The notes under the pieces were generated by a model. The model saw only the letters and a list, made by a program, of their open reading frames with translations. It was not told where the DNA came from and did no database searches. This document shows, in pieces, positions 34,826-48,042 of a stretch of DNA of 64,000 nucleotides. Position 1 is the first letter of the stretch, and each line of letters starts with the position of its first letter. A program made the translations under genes and the position numbers. Source of the DNA: Dillenia suffruticosa (taxonomy: Eukaryota; Streptophyta; Magnoliopsida; Dilleniales; Dilleniaceae); NCBI GenBank assembly GCA_033439265.1, contig JAVTVX010000010.1, forward strand, positions 27,641,056 to 27,705,055. The letters are read 5' to 3'.

Positions 34826-36751
34826 CACTGAAATTATGTATCTATTTATCTCGCTCGGAGAGAGAGAAATACAGATTCTTGATTTTATGATTCTTATAAT
34901 AAAAAGAGATAGAGAAAGATCATTATAGTATTTTTGTCTAATACACTCCAACTCATCAAATGGCAAATGGGTAAATAATGAGAGAGGGTGGTGAGAATAT
35001 TATATGTGAGAAATTAGTGAGAAGGTGTCACGTGAGTGTTTAAAAATAAAAAGCTTTTAGAGAGAGTATGTGTATATTAATAATATTGAAAGATATAAAT
35101 TGGCGTGTGAGAGAGAGAGAAAAGTATGACACATGGTCATCCTAAACTGAATGCCACTGATGACATATCACACGATCAGCTCACCAATAACGAATCACCT
35201 CTACTAATTGGAGGATGACCAAAACCAAGGTGGCAACTGGAGGCTGACCACATCCGATCTAGCACAGAGCTCTTCGTGCTTATATATATATTGTTAATAA
35301 GTGGGAGAATTGTATTTTTTTCATAAAGAATTAAAAAGAAAAAAATAAAAATAAAAATAAAAACTTTAATTACAAAAGAAAAGTCTATTATAACTATTAC
35401 TAAAATTGGGAGACTAATTTACAAATAAGCAGGAATTTATTTTCATTAACAAGTTTGTAATTTATATTTCTATGTTAATTTTATTATCCTTTATAATAGC
35501 TCTTATTTATTAATACAATCATAACGATTGATGTGTTACCGTGAAAAAGAACACCAAAATCTGATATATTATTTGATTTGAAATCATAAGTGAAAAAAAA
35601 AAGAACACTAATAAGTTATGGATGTATCTACCTTCTCATGTTACTTTACGAAACATAACTTAATTAAAAGACCCAATATTTATTTTTTATTTATTTACTA
35701 GTTTCAATTTTCATGAAAATGACAAAAGCTATTACACAAAACATATGTCAAAATTTTGTTACACCCGTATCATATGCTAAAAAAATATTAATTTATTGTT
35801 TCATACAACTATAATAAGTTATTCCCAAAGGGACAGTTTAGTAGTCACAACTTCTCTCCCCTAATATTGTGATTTCAGATTCAAATTTTTATAAAATAAA
35901 AAAAATACAACTATAACAAGTCATGTTACGCTCCCTCTTGCTACTAAAAAATCTTCAAAAACCATACATTTAATATTTAATTTTAAAACCACTGCATCTT
36001 TTTTTTTTTATATATATAAAATTAGTTCCAATTAAAATTAGATTTTCAAAGAATTCATGCAGAACTTCGCTTAAATTTGGATAATTTGAAAGTTTCATAT
36101 ATTCTTCCCACTTAAATTTTAAAATATTTCAAACTAAATTTTATTTCTTTCCGTCCGGATTTTATTTTAGAAATATTGATAAATTTCATAAATTCTTATA
36201 AACCGAATCAATTAATACCAACTGTATTATAAATATTTTTCACATAGCAAAAACGAACAAAAGCTGGCATGTTGTTTATGCCATCGAAGAAGTGAGAGGA
36301 ATTCCAAAACACAAAAGGCATGCACATTCAAGGCCCAGGCAAATGCTGCTTGTGGATGTTAAACAAGCCAAGCATCTAAACAGGATAACACACTTTAATT
36401 GAGAGGAGTTGCATAGGAAAGTACCAAATACTATGAAGATGGTAGACTCCATTCCCTCATGCACTTACACTACACGTGTTCAAACTGCAATGAAATGAAG
36501 AGAAAAATTGAATTTAAAAAATCTGAGGAAGCTTAGCTTGCATGACCATTAAAATGGATAATACCCACAAACTCATAGCGGTCAAAGTTGGCTAAATGTG
36601 CATTATATCAAATCTGTTGTGAGGCAGACAAGTAATTTTTGAAAAGCCCAAATCTGATTTGTCCAGCCCCTCTGAAAAGGGTGGCAGGCCAGTAATTTCC
36701 CGGACGAAATTTTATAAAAGAAAAGATAAAAGCCAAAATCAGGAAAAAGGA

Positions 36752-36823
36752 CGCCGTTGCCGGGGATCGAACCCGGGTCACCCGCGTGACAGGCGGGAAT
36801 ACTCACCACTATACTACAACGAC
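36752..36823 (-). tRNA. tRNA-Asp (GUC)
   Basis: A 72-nt cloverleaf on the minus strand. The acceptor stem GTCGTTG pairs with CAACGGC (one G-U), the discriminator is G, the D arm holds TAGTGGTGAGTA, the anticodon arm CCCGCCTGTCACGCGGG shows anticodon GTC, and the T arm CCGGGTTCGATCCCCGG is perfect. No intron, no encoded CCA. A T5 run four bases past the 3' end (complement of 36744-36748) fits a pol III terminator. Confidence 0.97.
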
Positions 36824-37008
36824 CTTGGTGGAAGCCCTCTTTTACTTGAGATATGAATGGGTAAGGCCGCTTTCCGATTACCCCACTTCAGAAAAAGTGC
36901 AGCTTGGAGCTCAGGGAAGCAGTGTCGGTCGAGAATTCGAAGATCCATTGAACAGACGAAGCCCATTTATGAGCGACAAACCCTGATTTCTCTCTCTCTA
37001 TCTTATCA
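36824..37008. other. Short divergent spacer tRNA-Asp / SFT2
   Basis: A 185-bp gap between the tRNA 5' end and the SFT2 start codon, transcribed outward in both directions. It must contain the SFT2 leader and perhaps its promoter. Confidence 0.8.
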
Positions 37009-40000
37009 ATGTGGAAATTCAATCAACCCTTATTTGGGGGAGGAGATGAAGAACAAGACGACATCTTATTAGACGATTCTAATGGCATTTGCTCCTTTTC
37101 CCCTTTGCAGGTCTTTCTCCATCTCCTCTCTCTCTGAGTTTTGAAATTTTTGATTTGTATCCTTCTTAACCTTTCTTTATGGAGCAGAGAATATATGGGT
37201 TTGCTGCCTGTTTGCTCGCTGGCGTGGTCTGTATGTTCCTGGTATGAAATTCATCTGTTTTTCATTCCTTCTAAATTCTATTTTCTTCTTGTATATGTTT
37301 TTATGTTTTTATTATTATTTTTTTAATACTGCAAGCAACTGATTGAAGACTGTTTATTTCGTTTTGGGCATTGATCCACATTCCCATTCGCTGCATTTCC
37401 ATAGGTCTGTTTGCTAAGCATACATGTACTAAAATGTTCCAAAATTTTCATATTTATCTGTTAAAATTTTCTCCTAGAAATTGCGAATTTATTTATGATT
37501 TTTTACTAAAATGCAATTGGGGGGGGGGGGGGGGAATGACCATAAGAGATTACACTGAAAACCCAGTGAAACTAAATTGATTTGTTCCTTATTCTAGCTG
37601 GAGCATTATTTGAGTTGCACATGATTGTTAGACAATAATGCTTGAATCTACAGTTGTGTTGTAGCTTAGGGTTCAGAGCAATCTAACGGTACCTGAGTAT
37701 AGACCCCAAGAGAAATTGTTAGGCATCTCCTTCCAATTGTTTCTCTACTTATAGTTGATTTCCAAGGCCTTTTAGCCTTATACATGACAACTTCTTCTGT
37801 ACCCAAAAAAAGGGCTCGGAAAAGTTTGTAATTTGGATTTTGCAAATAAGACAAGCTTGGTTAATAGTCCACTCGTGATTAACATCTATAGAATTATTGC
37901 AGAATCTATGTAAGGCCCTAAAATGCTTGGTGTCGAAATTGTGGGCACAGTATTTGTATACTCTACTTTCTTTTTTATTTCAACAAATCATGAATAGGAA
38001 CAAAATCAAGGTTAATTCATCAACTCAAGGTTAGGATTTTACAGTATGGTTTCTGGTTTGCGGATTTGAGATTTCTGGTTCAGGAGAAAATTTCTTTTCC
38101 AAGGAAACTACTTCTTGTTGTTTGGTGGTGATATATGATATTACCGGTTGTCAACAAAAAGGAAAGTAAATTAAATCCAAGACCACGTAATTAACGAGAT
38201 CAAATATTCTCTAGGCTTAGACCATGTTTCTGTAACAATCTCAGTAATCTTAATTAGAATCACATCAACAAAGACATCATAATACTCAAGAAATTTTCTA
38301 AATTTCAATCAATTTTTTTTAAACCATCTTAGAACCATTAATTGCCCAAACCTATTAAGTTTTTTAATTTTTTCAATCAAAAGAAATACAATTGTCCACT
38401 TTGTAGTATTGAACTTACTATTTGCTCAAGGCAGAGAACTAAAATAGGAAAGAGTTGTTGCTTTATCACTTCATTACAAGTGCACGATTTTAATTTACTC
38501 TTTTGATTTGAATCTTTGATTAGTTGATGAGAGAATGGCACGATAGATGAAGTAGAAGATTTTAAGATGAAAAAGAGAGAAGTTCTCAATTATTTTTCGT
38601 TTCTCTTTGGATTGGGGATTTTGGACTTGGGAATGCTATTTGCTTGCTTTGAGAATGTGGATTCTTGAATGGAGATGGAGAAATTTAAAACTTGATTACT
38701 CACTGGCAAGTAGCAGCATGATATTTATTGACGAGCATGTACTTAACAGTTCTCTCGCCTTGTGCTTCTTTTTGCAGTCATTGATTGTGTTTGCCAAACC
38801 CATCAAATTTGCAGTTCTGTTTACCTTTGGCAACATCCTGGCAGTGGGAAGGTACAAAGCAGGCCAATTTAGTGAGTGCATGTTAATCTGGCTATAGGCA
38901 GAACCACGTTCAACATTGTGAGGTCAAATGACCCCATAAATTCTAAAATACATGACACTAATACATAATTACATTCTTTAGATTTTATTGAATTTGATCC
39001 GTTACAATAACCCAAAATTGTAAAGAAAAGAGGTATAGTGGGGTCAATTTTATGCTGTCTAAAGAAATATTTAGGCCATAAAAACTATAATAGACAGAAA
39101 CATAATTGTAAATAAATGCATTAAAAATTTACTATGGTCTTCAAACATGAAACTCTGAGATTAACAAAAAATAAAATAAAAATCTGAGCCCATGTGTTCA
39201 ATACATATGGTCTAATAATTGACCATAAGATTTGAACTGTCTTGAACCACGAATTGGCACATGCATATGAAAGTCCAGGGACTGAGTCCAAAATTGATAC
39301 CCCCGGATTAGAACTTTTGTACTTTGATATAATTAAGGATAATATGCTGTGTAAAAATTTTACATAATTTGCAATTAACCCTAAATGTTCTGCCAATGCG
39401 ACTGAATCTGGTGCACAACTTCAAGTCTAATGCCTGTTTTTGAATGCATTGGCTGAATCCCATTTATAAACATAGTCTCACTCACTATTTTTCTCTACCG
39501 AGATATCCTTCTTTGGCAATTTACTGACATCTGTGAGTGGTTATTGCTATTGGAGAAAAGGACACTTCAGGAGTGCGATAAGAACGATGGTTAAATTCAT
39601 GTGAATATGGTCCATGTCACTTCAGGAGTGCGATAAGAATAGGAGTGCGAGATATCACTACAGGACCATGTTTGAATAAATTTTCTGTATTGAAGCTGCA
39701 TAATTGATCTAGTTAAACTGAGTATCAACAAGAGAGGGTACTAGATTTGCCCCACAGATTTTACAATTTGAACTAATTGGAAGTGTGGGGCATACATGGG
39801 AAAGTTATGCAAATTCATGTGAATATGGTCCATGTCACCTAATTTAACAAACCAATTTCATAAAAGCTATGGAAAATTATCTCCTAAATAATGTATTTTA
39901 ATAAGTTATTAATGGAATTTGTACCCAAATATTGAGATTAAGTCTCAGTTTGTTGTTGTTGTTATTGTATTAATAGAATTTATAGATTGTGACTTGTCTT

Positions 40001-43000
40001 TCAACATGGCAGCACAGCCTTCCTTATTGGACCTCAGCAGCAAATACAAATGATGGTTAATCCAGTTCGCATCTATGCTACTGCTATTTATATTGGTTTT
40101 GTTGTTCTAGCACTTGTCTTTGCTCTTTGGGTAAGTTTATATGGTTTGCTTTTCCAATTTAACTATAGTGGCAGTTTGCCATCACTGTGCTGGATATCTG
40201 TAACTTTACTGTCATTACATTATCTGTGACATTGCCAAGAATCTGAATTGATTGTGCTGTTTGAACCATTGCATATGCATTCTGTGGGAATCTATCCTCT
40301 TTTTTTCCTTTACTGCAGCAATCAGTGCAGCTATCATTGTTATTGTTAGACAGTAATATTCTAAATTTGTTATGCCATTGAGTTCCTATAGTCTATTTGT
40401 GGCAATAAAAATAAGAGGATCTTTAATGGTGTTGAGCAATCCATTTTGCTAATGTGGATAGGTGCTGTACGGTCCTATCTAAAATTATTAACCTCTTCTT
40501 GCTGTTTGACCAACTTCTTTTAATATTTGAGACCTTTTAGAGTCCTTTTCTTTGTCATGTGCTTAAGGTTGTTGCACCTTGGTGCTTTAGATAATTTCAT
40601 CCTTTATAAAATAATATCTAAACCCTCAGCACTCTAAAGGAACAGTGTTCCTTTTTGTTTTGTTCTTTTTATTTATTTATTTTTTTTTGAAGTTTTTTAG
40701 TTGATGGTTAGATTTAAATATTGGCATGCGCCTCCTTTTTTCCATCCCAGTGGGCTTTTACTTCTTACATATATCGTATCCAACTGGAGATGTGCTAGAC
40801 TGCTTCAAAATTTATTTGGTTAAAGCAATCAGAGAAATTATTTTCCTTATATTCACTTGCATGCTACTGGTACAAGCAATTGATCTTTACCTCTTCAATG
40901 TCCTGCAGATTCAAAGTAAGGTCTTGACCATAATTGCCACTATTTGTGAGATCTGTGCCCTAATATGGTAAGTTGTCTTTTGCATTTATCTTTCTTAGTT
41001 TTATAGGGTTGTATATCCACTCTCCTCCCATTATGGTTCTGGTTTTAAGTGCATCTTGACTTCCTTGGCTGAAAATTAATGCTCGTCACTTTTTGGCTTT
41101 TTCTTTGTTTCATGGATTATGTGTTTGTAATTGCAAAGTTGGTGCTACTAGATCTTAATTCTGTTACTGGGTTAACGTTGTTAAAGAATCAACCTGGTTT
41201 TGGATGTTATTCTCTAACTTATCCCACAAAAAATGAAATATTCTTGTTGTACCTCATGCAAATACATTGTACCATCTTCTTCCAACAGCCTCTAACTTGA
41301 TTAAATGAAAAAGAACTAATTCTGGATCTCTGTTGGCAGGTGTATTTAAGGTAAAAGTTTGCTAATTCTAGAAGTAATTAATAGGATGCTCAACCCCCTC
41401 CCCCACCCCAAGAAAAAAAGTGAATTTAGTTAAATCTTATGTTCTGACTCAGTTTGGGCAGGCTAAACTTTTTTCTTTTACATATTATTTGATTTTAGGC
41501 CATTGGCAATAAATTATAAGATAACTTTTGATTCAATCCAAATCAATGTTTGTGATGTTGTTGTGCTGTCATATTGTATTCCACTTGTTATTTTTATTGG
41601 TGCGCACAAAATTACTAAAAGAAGCAGATGACTGGAAGACACTGATCCTGGTATTTGAGGCATTGAGTGCTACTTTACATGCTTGTCCAAGTAAAATGAA
41701 GCAGAAAATAGGAAAATTGCAACATAGGGGTTAATTAGGCATAAATTTATAATTTACCATGTTTTTCATTGTAAATTACAACAAAAGCTAGTTTTCATTA
41801 TACAGGCATAATTTGCAAATAAATTTAGGCACCTTTTTATGCAGAGTAACACGATATCAATTAAATATATCTTTTGATGATAGGATAATGGGATCTCATC
41901 TTCTTCATTTTTCTCTGAGTACGATAATGTCATTTCAGTTTTCTATACCAGAAGAAATCAAATAAAAGCCTATATCCTGAATCCTTGATATAGTAAGAAT
42001 ACAAAAAGGGAGGGCTGGGGATGGTGGAGAGGAAGACAATGAGGGGAAGAGAAGGACAAAAGGGTAACTAAGCAGTGAGAAGAAGGAAACAATTGAATAA
42101 TTATGAGGAACAAGGGGATATTTAAACAAAACACTCATCTTAAAGTCTTGGCATCCGAGAAAAGAAGAGGGGGTGCTCATTTTAAGTTGCCTTGCTTGAC
42201 TTTGAGCACTTGGAGAACCTTTGACAATTCTTGGCGCAAATGTAGGATCTTTTTGCTCATATATATATTCTTTTGATAGAATATATTATATTAGAATCAC
42301 CCTCTGAGGAATTTTAGTGTTGTCACTTTGGTAAATTTTTGAACTAATTTGAGGACTTTGTGAATCTAATGGGTGAACAGTTCAAATGTGGTATCATAAT
42401 GTTATGCAGAACCATATTGGACAATGGGAAAAATGAAAATCATTGTGAAAGATGCTATGACATGGTTAATTTGTAAATTTAGAATATTTGAGTCTTAGAA
42501 ATCAATTTAGTGCAAGAGATCACAAAATTATGCTGATAGGATCTACACATTGTGTGGCACACGTGAGAGAGAGAGGAGTTGAACTTGTCAGGGTATATAA
42601 TAGAGCTTGATGTTAAACTAACACCCAAGCTATTTACTCAAGATTATAGAAGATGTAGGTTAATCAGATTTCCCAATTTTGACAATGGCATGAGGGATCG
42701 TCTATAAGCTTCACGCAGTTCTTGAGTGCTTAGAAAGTTATATATCCCATAATTATAGATTTGCCTCTGTTTGTTTGTAAAATACAAGCAATTTGGTATC
42801 CGAACTATTAGAAAGTTTATATTTGCAGTATGCTTGGTTCTCTTCCATGTTTGAGGGAAAACTATCATGCGAATGGAACTTCCCGCTTCTATGTGACCTT
42901 CAGACTGTCCAAATTACTTATGGATGGTGAAAGCATATTCAGAACTTATTGTTTCATCTTATACAAGTGCGACTAGACTTTTGTGGATGTAGAAGGATTG

Positions 43001-45218
43001 CTGAATATAATTTTAAATTTAGAACATGATAAACTGCATCTACACTGTCCGCTGTGATGTAGAATGCTTATCAGACACGGGAGGCTCAAGGATTTTGGTG
43101 GTCTAAAGCCAAATTCAAACCTAAGACATTCTATTTTCTTAAATAAAATAATACTAATTTTCATTTAAAATATATTTTTCTAGCTTTTTGAGGAACAAAA
43201 TAACTAATTATACTTTTATACTCAAATTCTTCAAAATTAAAGTGTTCTTTTGCCTTGTGACTCAAAGAAGAAAGGGATGATGCAGCAACGGTGGGTTGGA
43301 GACTAGAAGTGCTCAGAGAAGAATGAAAGTGATGAGAAAATTATAGAAAATGATCAAAACTAAAATATTGGCTTCATAAAAAGAAAATAGGGGTGTTAGA
43401 AGCAATTAAGAAGTATAATTAAGGAATTTGGTAGAAGGTGGGAATCTGGAGAGATGAGAAAGGAGAAAAGACAGGAGTTTGTGGGAAGGTGGACCTTTTG
43501 ACTTTAATAGCAGCATAACACTAAAGAGGGCCTTAATTGTTTCGAGGGGCCTTTGCTTCATTTAAACAAATTCTTTTAATGATTATTTAAATTATGATTA
43601 TAATATTTTAATAGAAGAGCTAAAATTTGGTGGTCCTAAAGCAAGGGCTTCACTTGCTTTATATTGAAGCAGGCCCTGATCAGACAGAAATCCTTTTCAG
43701 AAAAACTTTCACTTCTGTTGAATGTTTGAACTTTTTAATTAACATACCACGAGTAATGTGGTAATGAATCTCCCATACTTGGTGAATTATAGATCAATCC
43801 CCCCTTTTGATCTGCAGTGCATTTTCGGGGACTTTATGATTGGGATTTGTTCCACTTGGAAGTCGTCTTGTTTATTGTTTCTCGAAAAGAATTCCACTGA
43901 ATTTCTTAGTTGTCAAAAAAACTGAAGGTATTCAATAAGCTTTAAGTCTCCAGTCAACTGATTTGTTGATCAGTTCAGCTCTTGTAAGGATAAGTCTCAT
44001 ATTGAGCTCCTGCAGTATCTGTATAAATATGATTGGATACTTCATGCTACCTGAACTGTGGCATAAAGTTCACTAAAAACATCCTATAAACCATTTGAAT
44101 GTATTCTTCTTCCCTGAGTTATTACTTAGCCTAAAAAGAATCTACCTTTAGAATCAATATTCACAATAACTAAATCCTTCTCATTTTGTTTAAATAATTT
44201 ACCATCAATTCAGTTTTCTTGGAGTTTTCAACTTTTGGGTCACTTCACTAAAAGCACAAGAATGGTCGTGGGTAACTGCAGCCTCTTGGGCATCAATGTT
44301 ACTTTTGTTTCATAATTTTGAAAAATGTGCTGAATATCTGAGTTGTGGCCCTTTGTCACTATTATTCTGGTACTTGGCAAATCGACATTCCTACGGAAAC
44401 TTTGAAATTGTCTCCTTTTCCATTTTGACTTGCTTTCAAGCAAATCTATAGAAAATGGTCATGTGATGTGTAAATAATCATTTAGTTTTATATTATTTTA
44501 AAGACGCTCTTCGTCAAATCTTATTTTCTTTGATCATTATTGAAAACCATGATAGCTACTCTATTATGGTCGTGTGCGCGGGGGGTTGGGGTTGGAGGAA
44601 TATGTTGAAAATTTGAGGAAAAGATTGGGAAAATTATGGGTGATGACAAAATGCTGGATGTTTGTAAAACCAATCTCAAGGAATTGTCTTCAGAGAATTA
44701 GGCTTCTGATCTAACTTGTAAAACCAAATGATGTACACAATCTGGGGTCATTTGATTGATACAAACAATATCTGAAAATGCACATATTATCATTGTTCTG
44801 TTAGTGAGAATGGCGAGTTTTACAAGTAATTGATCATGATATATGTGACTAATCTGGTGTTGAACGCAGTGTACTTTCTGCAGTCAATTGGATACACTAG
44901 AGACATGCATATCTGAAGTGAAGTTGTGGGTACTGCTTCTTTTGTTGTTAATTCAGTGAAAATTATTAGATAGTGAAGAGGATTAAAGGGATCTATATGG
45001 GTCCTCTTATTTAATGGACACACGCAACTGCCATTAGGGTCTTAAATCAGTATTCTTCCCTTTTTCTTTTGCAAGTTCTAGAAATGCAGTCCGGTTATTT
45101 AACTTAAAGGCTTATATCCTTCCTTTGCTTTCGCTTCAGGTACAGTTTGAGTTACATTCCTTTTGCTAGGCAAATGGTTTCTGGATTGATGATCCGCTTT
45201 TTTGACACAGAGATTTAG
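37009..45218 (+). CDS. SFT2-like vesicle transport protein
   Basis: Six exons, 161 codons: 37009-37110, 37188-37241, 38778-38851, 40013-40130, 40909-40967, 45140-45218, all GT/AG and in phase. The protein has an acidic N-terminus (GGGDEEQDDILLDDS), then four membrane segments at about residues 37-57, 63-83, 98-116 and 121-141. Between the first two is FAKPIKFAVLFTFGNILAVG, the signature of the Got1/Sft2 family. It ends SYIPFARQM, SGLMIRFFDTEI. Length and ends match plant SFT2 proteins of about 160 aa. Yeast Sft2 and Got1 act in traffic to and within the Golgi, so a role in endosome-to-Golgi or ER-Golgi vesicle fusion is inferred. The ATG is the first in frame with the family start. Introns are large for so small a protein (intron 5 is 4.2 kb). 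It shares a 185-bp divergent spacer with tRNA-Asp. Confidence 0.95.
37242..40908 (+). other. SFT2 introns 2-4
   Basis: Introns 37242-38777, 38852-40012 and 40131-40908. Intron 2 has a G16 run (37519-37534). Intron 3 has a possible decayed hAT end (GAGGTCAAATGACCCC near 38920) and short shuffled duplications: ACTTCAGGAGTGCGATAAGA near 39564 and 39619, and AAATTCATGTGAATATGG near 39593 and 39811. Intron 4 shows nothing. Confidence 0.6.
40968..45139 (+). other. SFT2 intron 5 (4.2 kb)
   Basis: Bounded by donor GTAAGT and acceptor CGCTTCAG. It holds a probable non-autonomous hAT element at 43077-43678. The remainder is ordinary AT-rich intron with no ORF of note. Confidence 0.7.
43077..43678. mobile_element. 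Probable non-autonomous hAT element
   Basis: 602 bp flanked by ATCAGAC on both sides (43070-43076, 43679-43685). The right end (reverse-complemented CAGGGCCTGCTTCAA) and the left end (CACGGGAGGCTCAAG) are weakly matching inverted ends of the CAGGG type seen in hAT elements. Inside both ends lies a GGTGGTC(C)TAAAGC word in direct orientation, as in many plant hAT relatives. No transposase. The 7-bp duplication is one short of the usual 8. Confidence 0.5.
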
Positions 45219-45684
45219 ATGATTCAAAATCAGATGATTTTTTCTCCCCATGTCTCAATGCTTCTGTGCTTGGCCTTAGTTTTTCTTTGAATTGGTGATG
45301 ATTGAAGAGCTGCTATTCATTCCTATTGGGAACTTGTGGTAATTTGACATTGTACTAAGAAGCTTGTCACTCATAATCTTCTCTTATTTGCTACTTATTT
45401 TGGTGCATGAATCCAAAAATGTCCTCCGGGTTGGTTTGTCCATTACTTACAAATGTTTGGTTGTAAATGAAGATTTCCATCTTGGTGGGCCTTTTCTTCT
45501 TTACCCCTCCAAGCTTATGTTTCGCACGCTGAACCACCGCCTATGCTCACTAAATGTGTAGCTTATTTACCTACCACATTGTGAAAAACCTTTAGTCTGC
45601 CAGAACTTATTTACCAAGTTGATGAAGCTTTTCATCAACTTTGGCATCTACTTGTACTAAATGTGTAGACATTGTCACTTTCAT

Positions 45685-45763
45685 CCTCTCCACTTCCACC
45701 TTCTTTCTTTGGTTCGATCCCGTTTGGTTGTATCTTCTTGTTAAAAAAAAAAAAAAAAAAAAA
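45685..45763 (+). mobile_element. 5'-truncated SINE with target-site duplication
   Basis: A 79-bp insert between two 18-bp copies of AGACATTGTCAYTTTCAT (45667-45684, 45764-45781; one mismatch). It carries a clean B-box GGTTCGATCCC (45711-45721) and ends with an A tail of about 21. There is no A-box, so the 5' end is missing. Confidence 0.7.
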
Positions 45764-46743
45764 AGACATTGTCATTTTCATACATGGACCACAGTCTTAT
45801 TACCTAGCCAAAGTGACCTAAGCAGAGATCTTTTGTAAGGTCATGGGCCTCCACACTCCATCTGTCGAGATATGTAAGCTGAAAGTCGGGTCCTCTCCAA
45901 CTTCAGTATCAGCAAGTTTTTGGTTGTATTTGAGGACAAGTATTTGTGCAGGAATTGACAATAATGATTTTGTCTTTTATGGTCAGTTTCCATGTCTCTC
46001 AATAAAGAATGGCATGGTTTGTTCCACACGGTTTTTACTTTCCTGTTGGATTTGTGCTTCTTTTTAGGTCTGAATGCCGCCATTTCCTGTTGCTTGTAAA
46101 GCAAACAGCAGAACTAAATGTGACAGGCCTGGTTGTTGTGTAGTAGGATCATTGCAAGTGATTGTTAAAGCAAGAAGCCCACCTTTTGGTAGTGAATGAG
46201 GACAGCTTTGGGGACCTCCACTGCACGTGCATCTTACGTGCAAAGACCTTTTTAAGGACCAACAACCATTGACAACACTGATCAAATTCAAAAGAATCTG
46301 GTCAGATTTTACCTTTCCTCTACAGTAGGGGAATAAAATTGTAAAAAAAAAAAAGCAAAAGGTGGGGGGAGTATATTTACGTATTTGAAAGCATAGAAAG
46401 CAGAATAACATATTGATAAAACTAAAAGGTGAGAGTAAAGATTAGAAAGATGAAAAGAAATCTGTATAGGTGATGATTAAGGGTGATCTTTTCTTAATAC
46501 GTCGCTGGTCTTCGTCATAAAGAGTTTGGTAAACACTTTGCTTTACCATCTTCAAATTTGCCAGCTACCCTCTCACAGGGTCTGTTTAACGACCACTTTT
46601 AACCAGCCTACTACCCTCCACAATCCCTCCTACCTACCCACCTAGAGAGAGAGATAGAGATGGATGACCACAAGATGGCCAAGAGAACCAATAGAAATCA
46701 ATCTTGAACAAGCTCTGACATTGTAAGTCAAGTTTCTAAACTA

Positions 46744-46787
46744 TGATACGGAAATCTTTTTTTTTGGTGCTGATACGGAAATCTTTT
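46744..46787 (-). mobile_element. Second tiny poly-T/GGTGC insertion
   Basis: A 10-bp insert (46761-46770, T5GGTGC) between exact 17-bp copies of TGATACGGAAATCTTTT (46744-46760, 46771-46787). It has the same GGTGCTGATAC wording as the insertion at 31244. Confidence 0.55.
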
Positions 46788-47890
46788 CTTGATACGTTAT
46801 TGTTGCTGGGCCAAGTTAGCTTTGCATTCGGCCGAATGAACCTCACGACTTTGTGTCTGTCGGCAAGTGAGGAAATCATTTGGATTTTAGCCTTTTATAA
46901 CATGGAGGAATTGCTATTCTCTTACAAGTTTCATTGTTTTCAATAGAAAGATAGAAAAAAGAAAAAAAGAACTCCTGATTATTTTCTCATTTTCTCTGAG
47001 CAAATATATATTATTACAATATTAAATTTCATACGGCAACCTTAAATCATTAGTTTTAGTGATATCAAGTAATTAAGTTAGAAAATCATGTTTTAAGTAA
47101 CCAAAGAGTTGACTTGGAATCCCATTCGTCATCGATACAAAGGCGTGTGGTCTTGTACATCAAAGGCTTGACACGAAGATGTCATTGGAATCGTTGCAGT
47201 CTATGGTAGTACTTTGTTCTTAATTAATACTCACAATTTTTAAAATTATGTCAAAACCATGAGAAACAATAGAATACGTTGTCCCGAAGTCCATTGAAAT
47301 AAGCAATAAGATCCTTGAAATCTTTCTGCGTCATCAGCTTCAAAGTCCTTCATTCATCCATGTATGTATATCTACAATCTACTTAGTCAAAACCGATGCA
47401 TCCTCTTCCTTTTACTTGAGTAGCTAAGGTTTTTAAAAACAATTTGCTTGGTATCAGAGATAATTAAATATACAGAATATCGGATTATGTATATTAAAAA
47501 ATAAGAATCTAAATTATATATTTTTATAAAAAATTAAGATAAGTGAAAAGTTTTAGATTACGTGAAGATACAGATAATAGTAAAAAAATAATAAGAATAT
47601 TTAGTTTACAAATGAAGCATCATTTAATATATAACACAAAAATTAGCCAATGCATCTCATTTTAAGTGAAAAAAATTTCTTAAATACATGTACCCAAAAA
47701 ACAATCAATTGGTTTGATTATATTAACTATATATATATATTTTTTTTTACTAAAATACCTATTACTCAAGTGATTCAATTTACTTTTTACTAACAAAGAA
47801 TTAAATAAACTATTATTACTTACTTTCTAACATAAAAAGAATTGGGCCCAGAAAAAAAAAATTATAATAAAAAAATTCTGCAATCGAGTG

Positions 47891-48006
47891 GTGTAGACTA
47901 TATTATTGCGTTGGTATCTTTAGTTTTTTTTTTTTTTTTATTATTATAAGAAAAGGAAAATATCAAATGAAATGTGTAGACTATATTATTGCATTGGTAT
48001 CTTTAG

Positions 48007-48042
<36 letters not shown>

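Larger units (their letters stand above)
30707..36751. other. Intergenic, repeat-rich
   Basis: Starts with the SF3A3 leader and promoter (CT run 30797-30816, telo-box-type AAACCCTAA at 30741-30749, TGACGTC at 30944, ACACCGCG cluster 30974-31005). It continues through a probable inverted-repeat element (31400-34310), a minisatellite, a SINE and diverged tandem repeats to about 34830. The stretch 34840-36600 is AT-rich with nothing recognised. Confidence 0.6.

Noticed and set aside
34840-35300. GA-rich tracts suggesting a regulatory GAGA region
   Set aside because: Simple-sequence content with no adjacent gene to regulate.
38890-39330. Possible hAT relic in SFT2 intron 3
   Set aside because: Only the GAGGTCAAATGACCCC word is suggestive; ends and target duplication not found, so not called as a feature.
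45841-46104. Lys-rich minus-strand frame downstream of SFT2
   Set aside because: No ATG-supported start, no motif, probably SFT2 3' flank read backwards.
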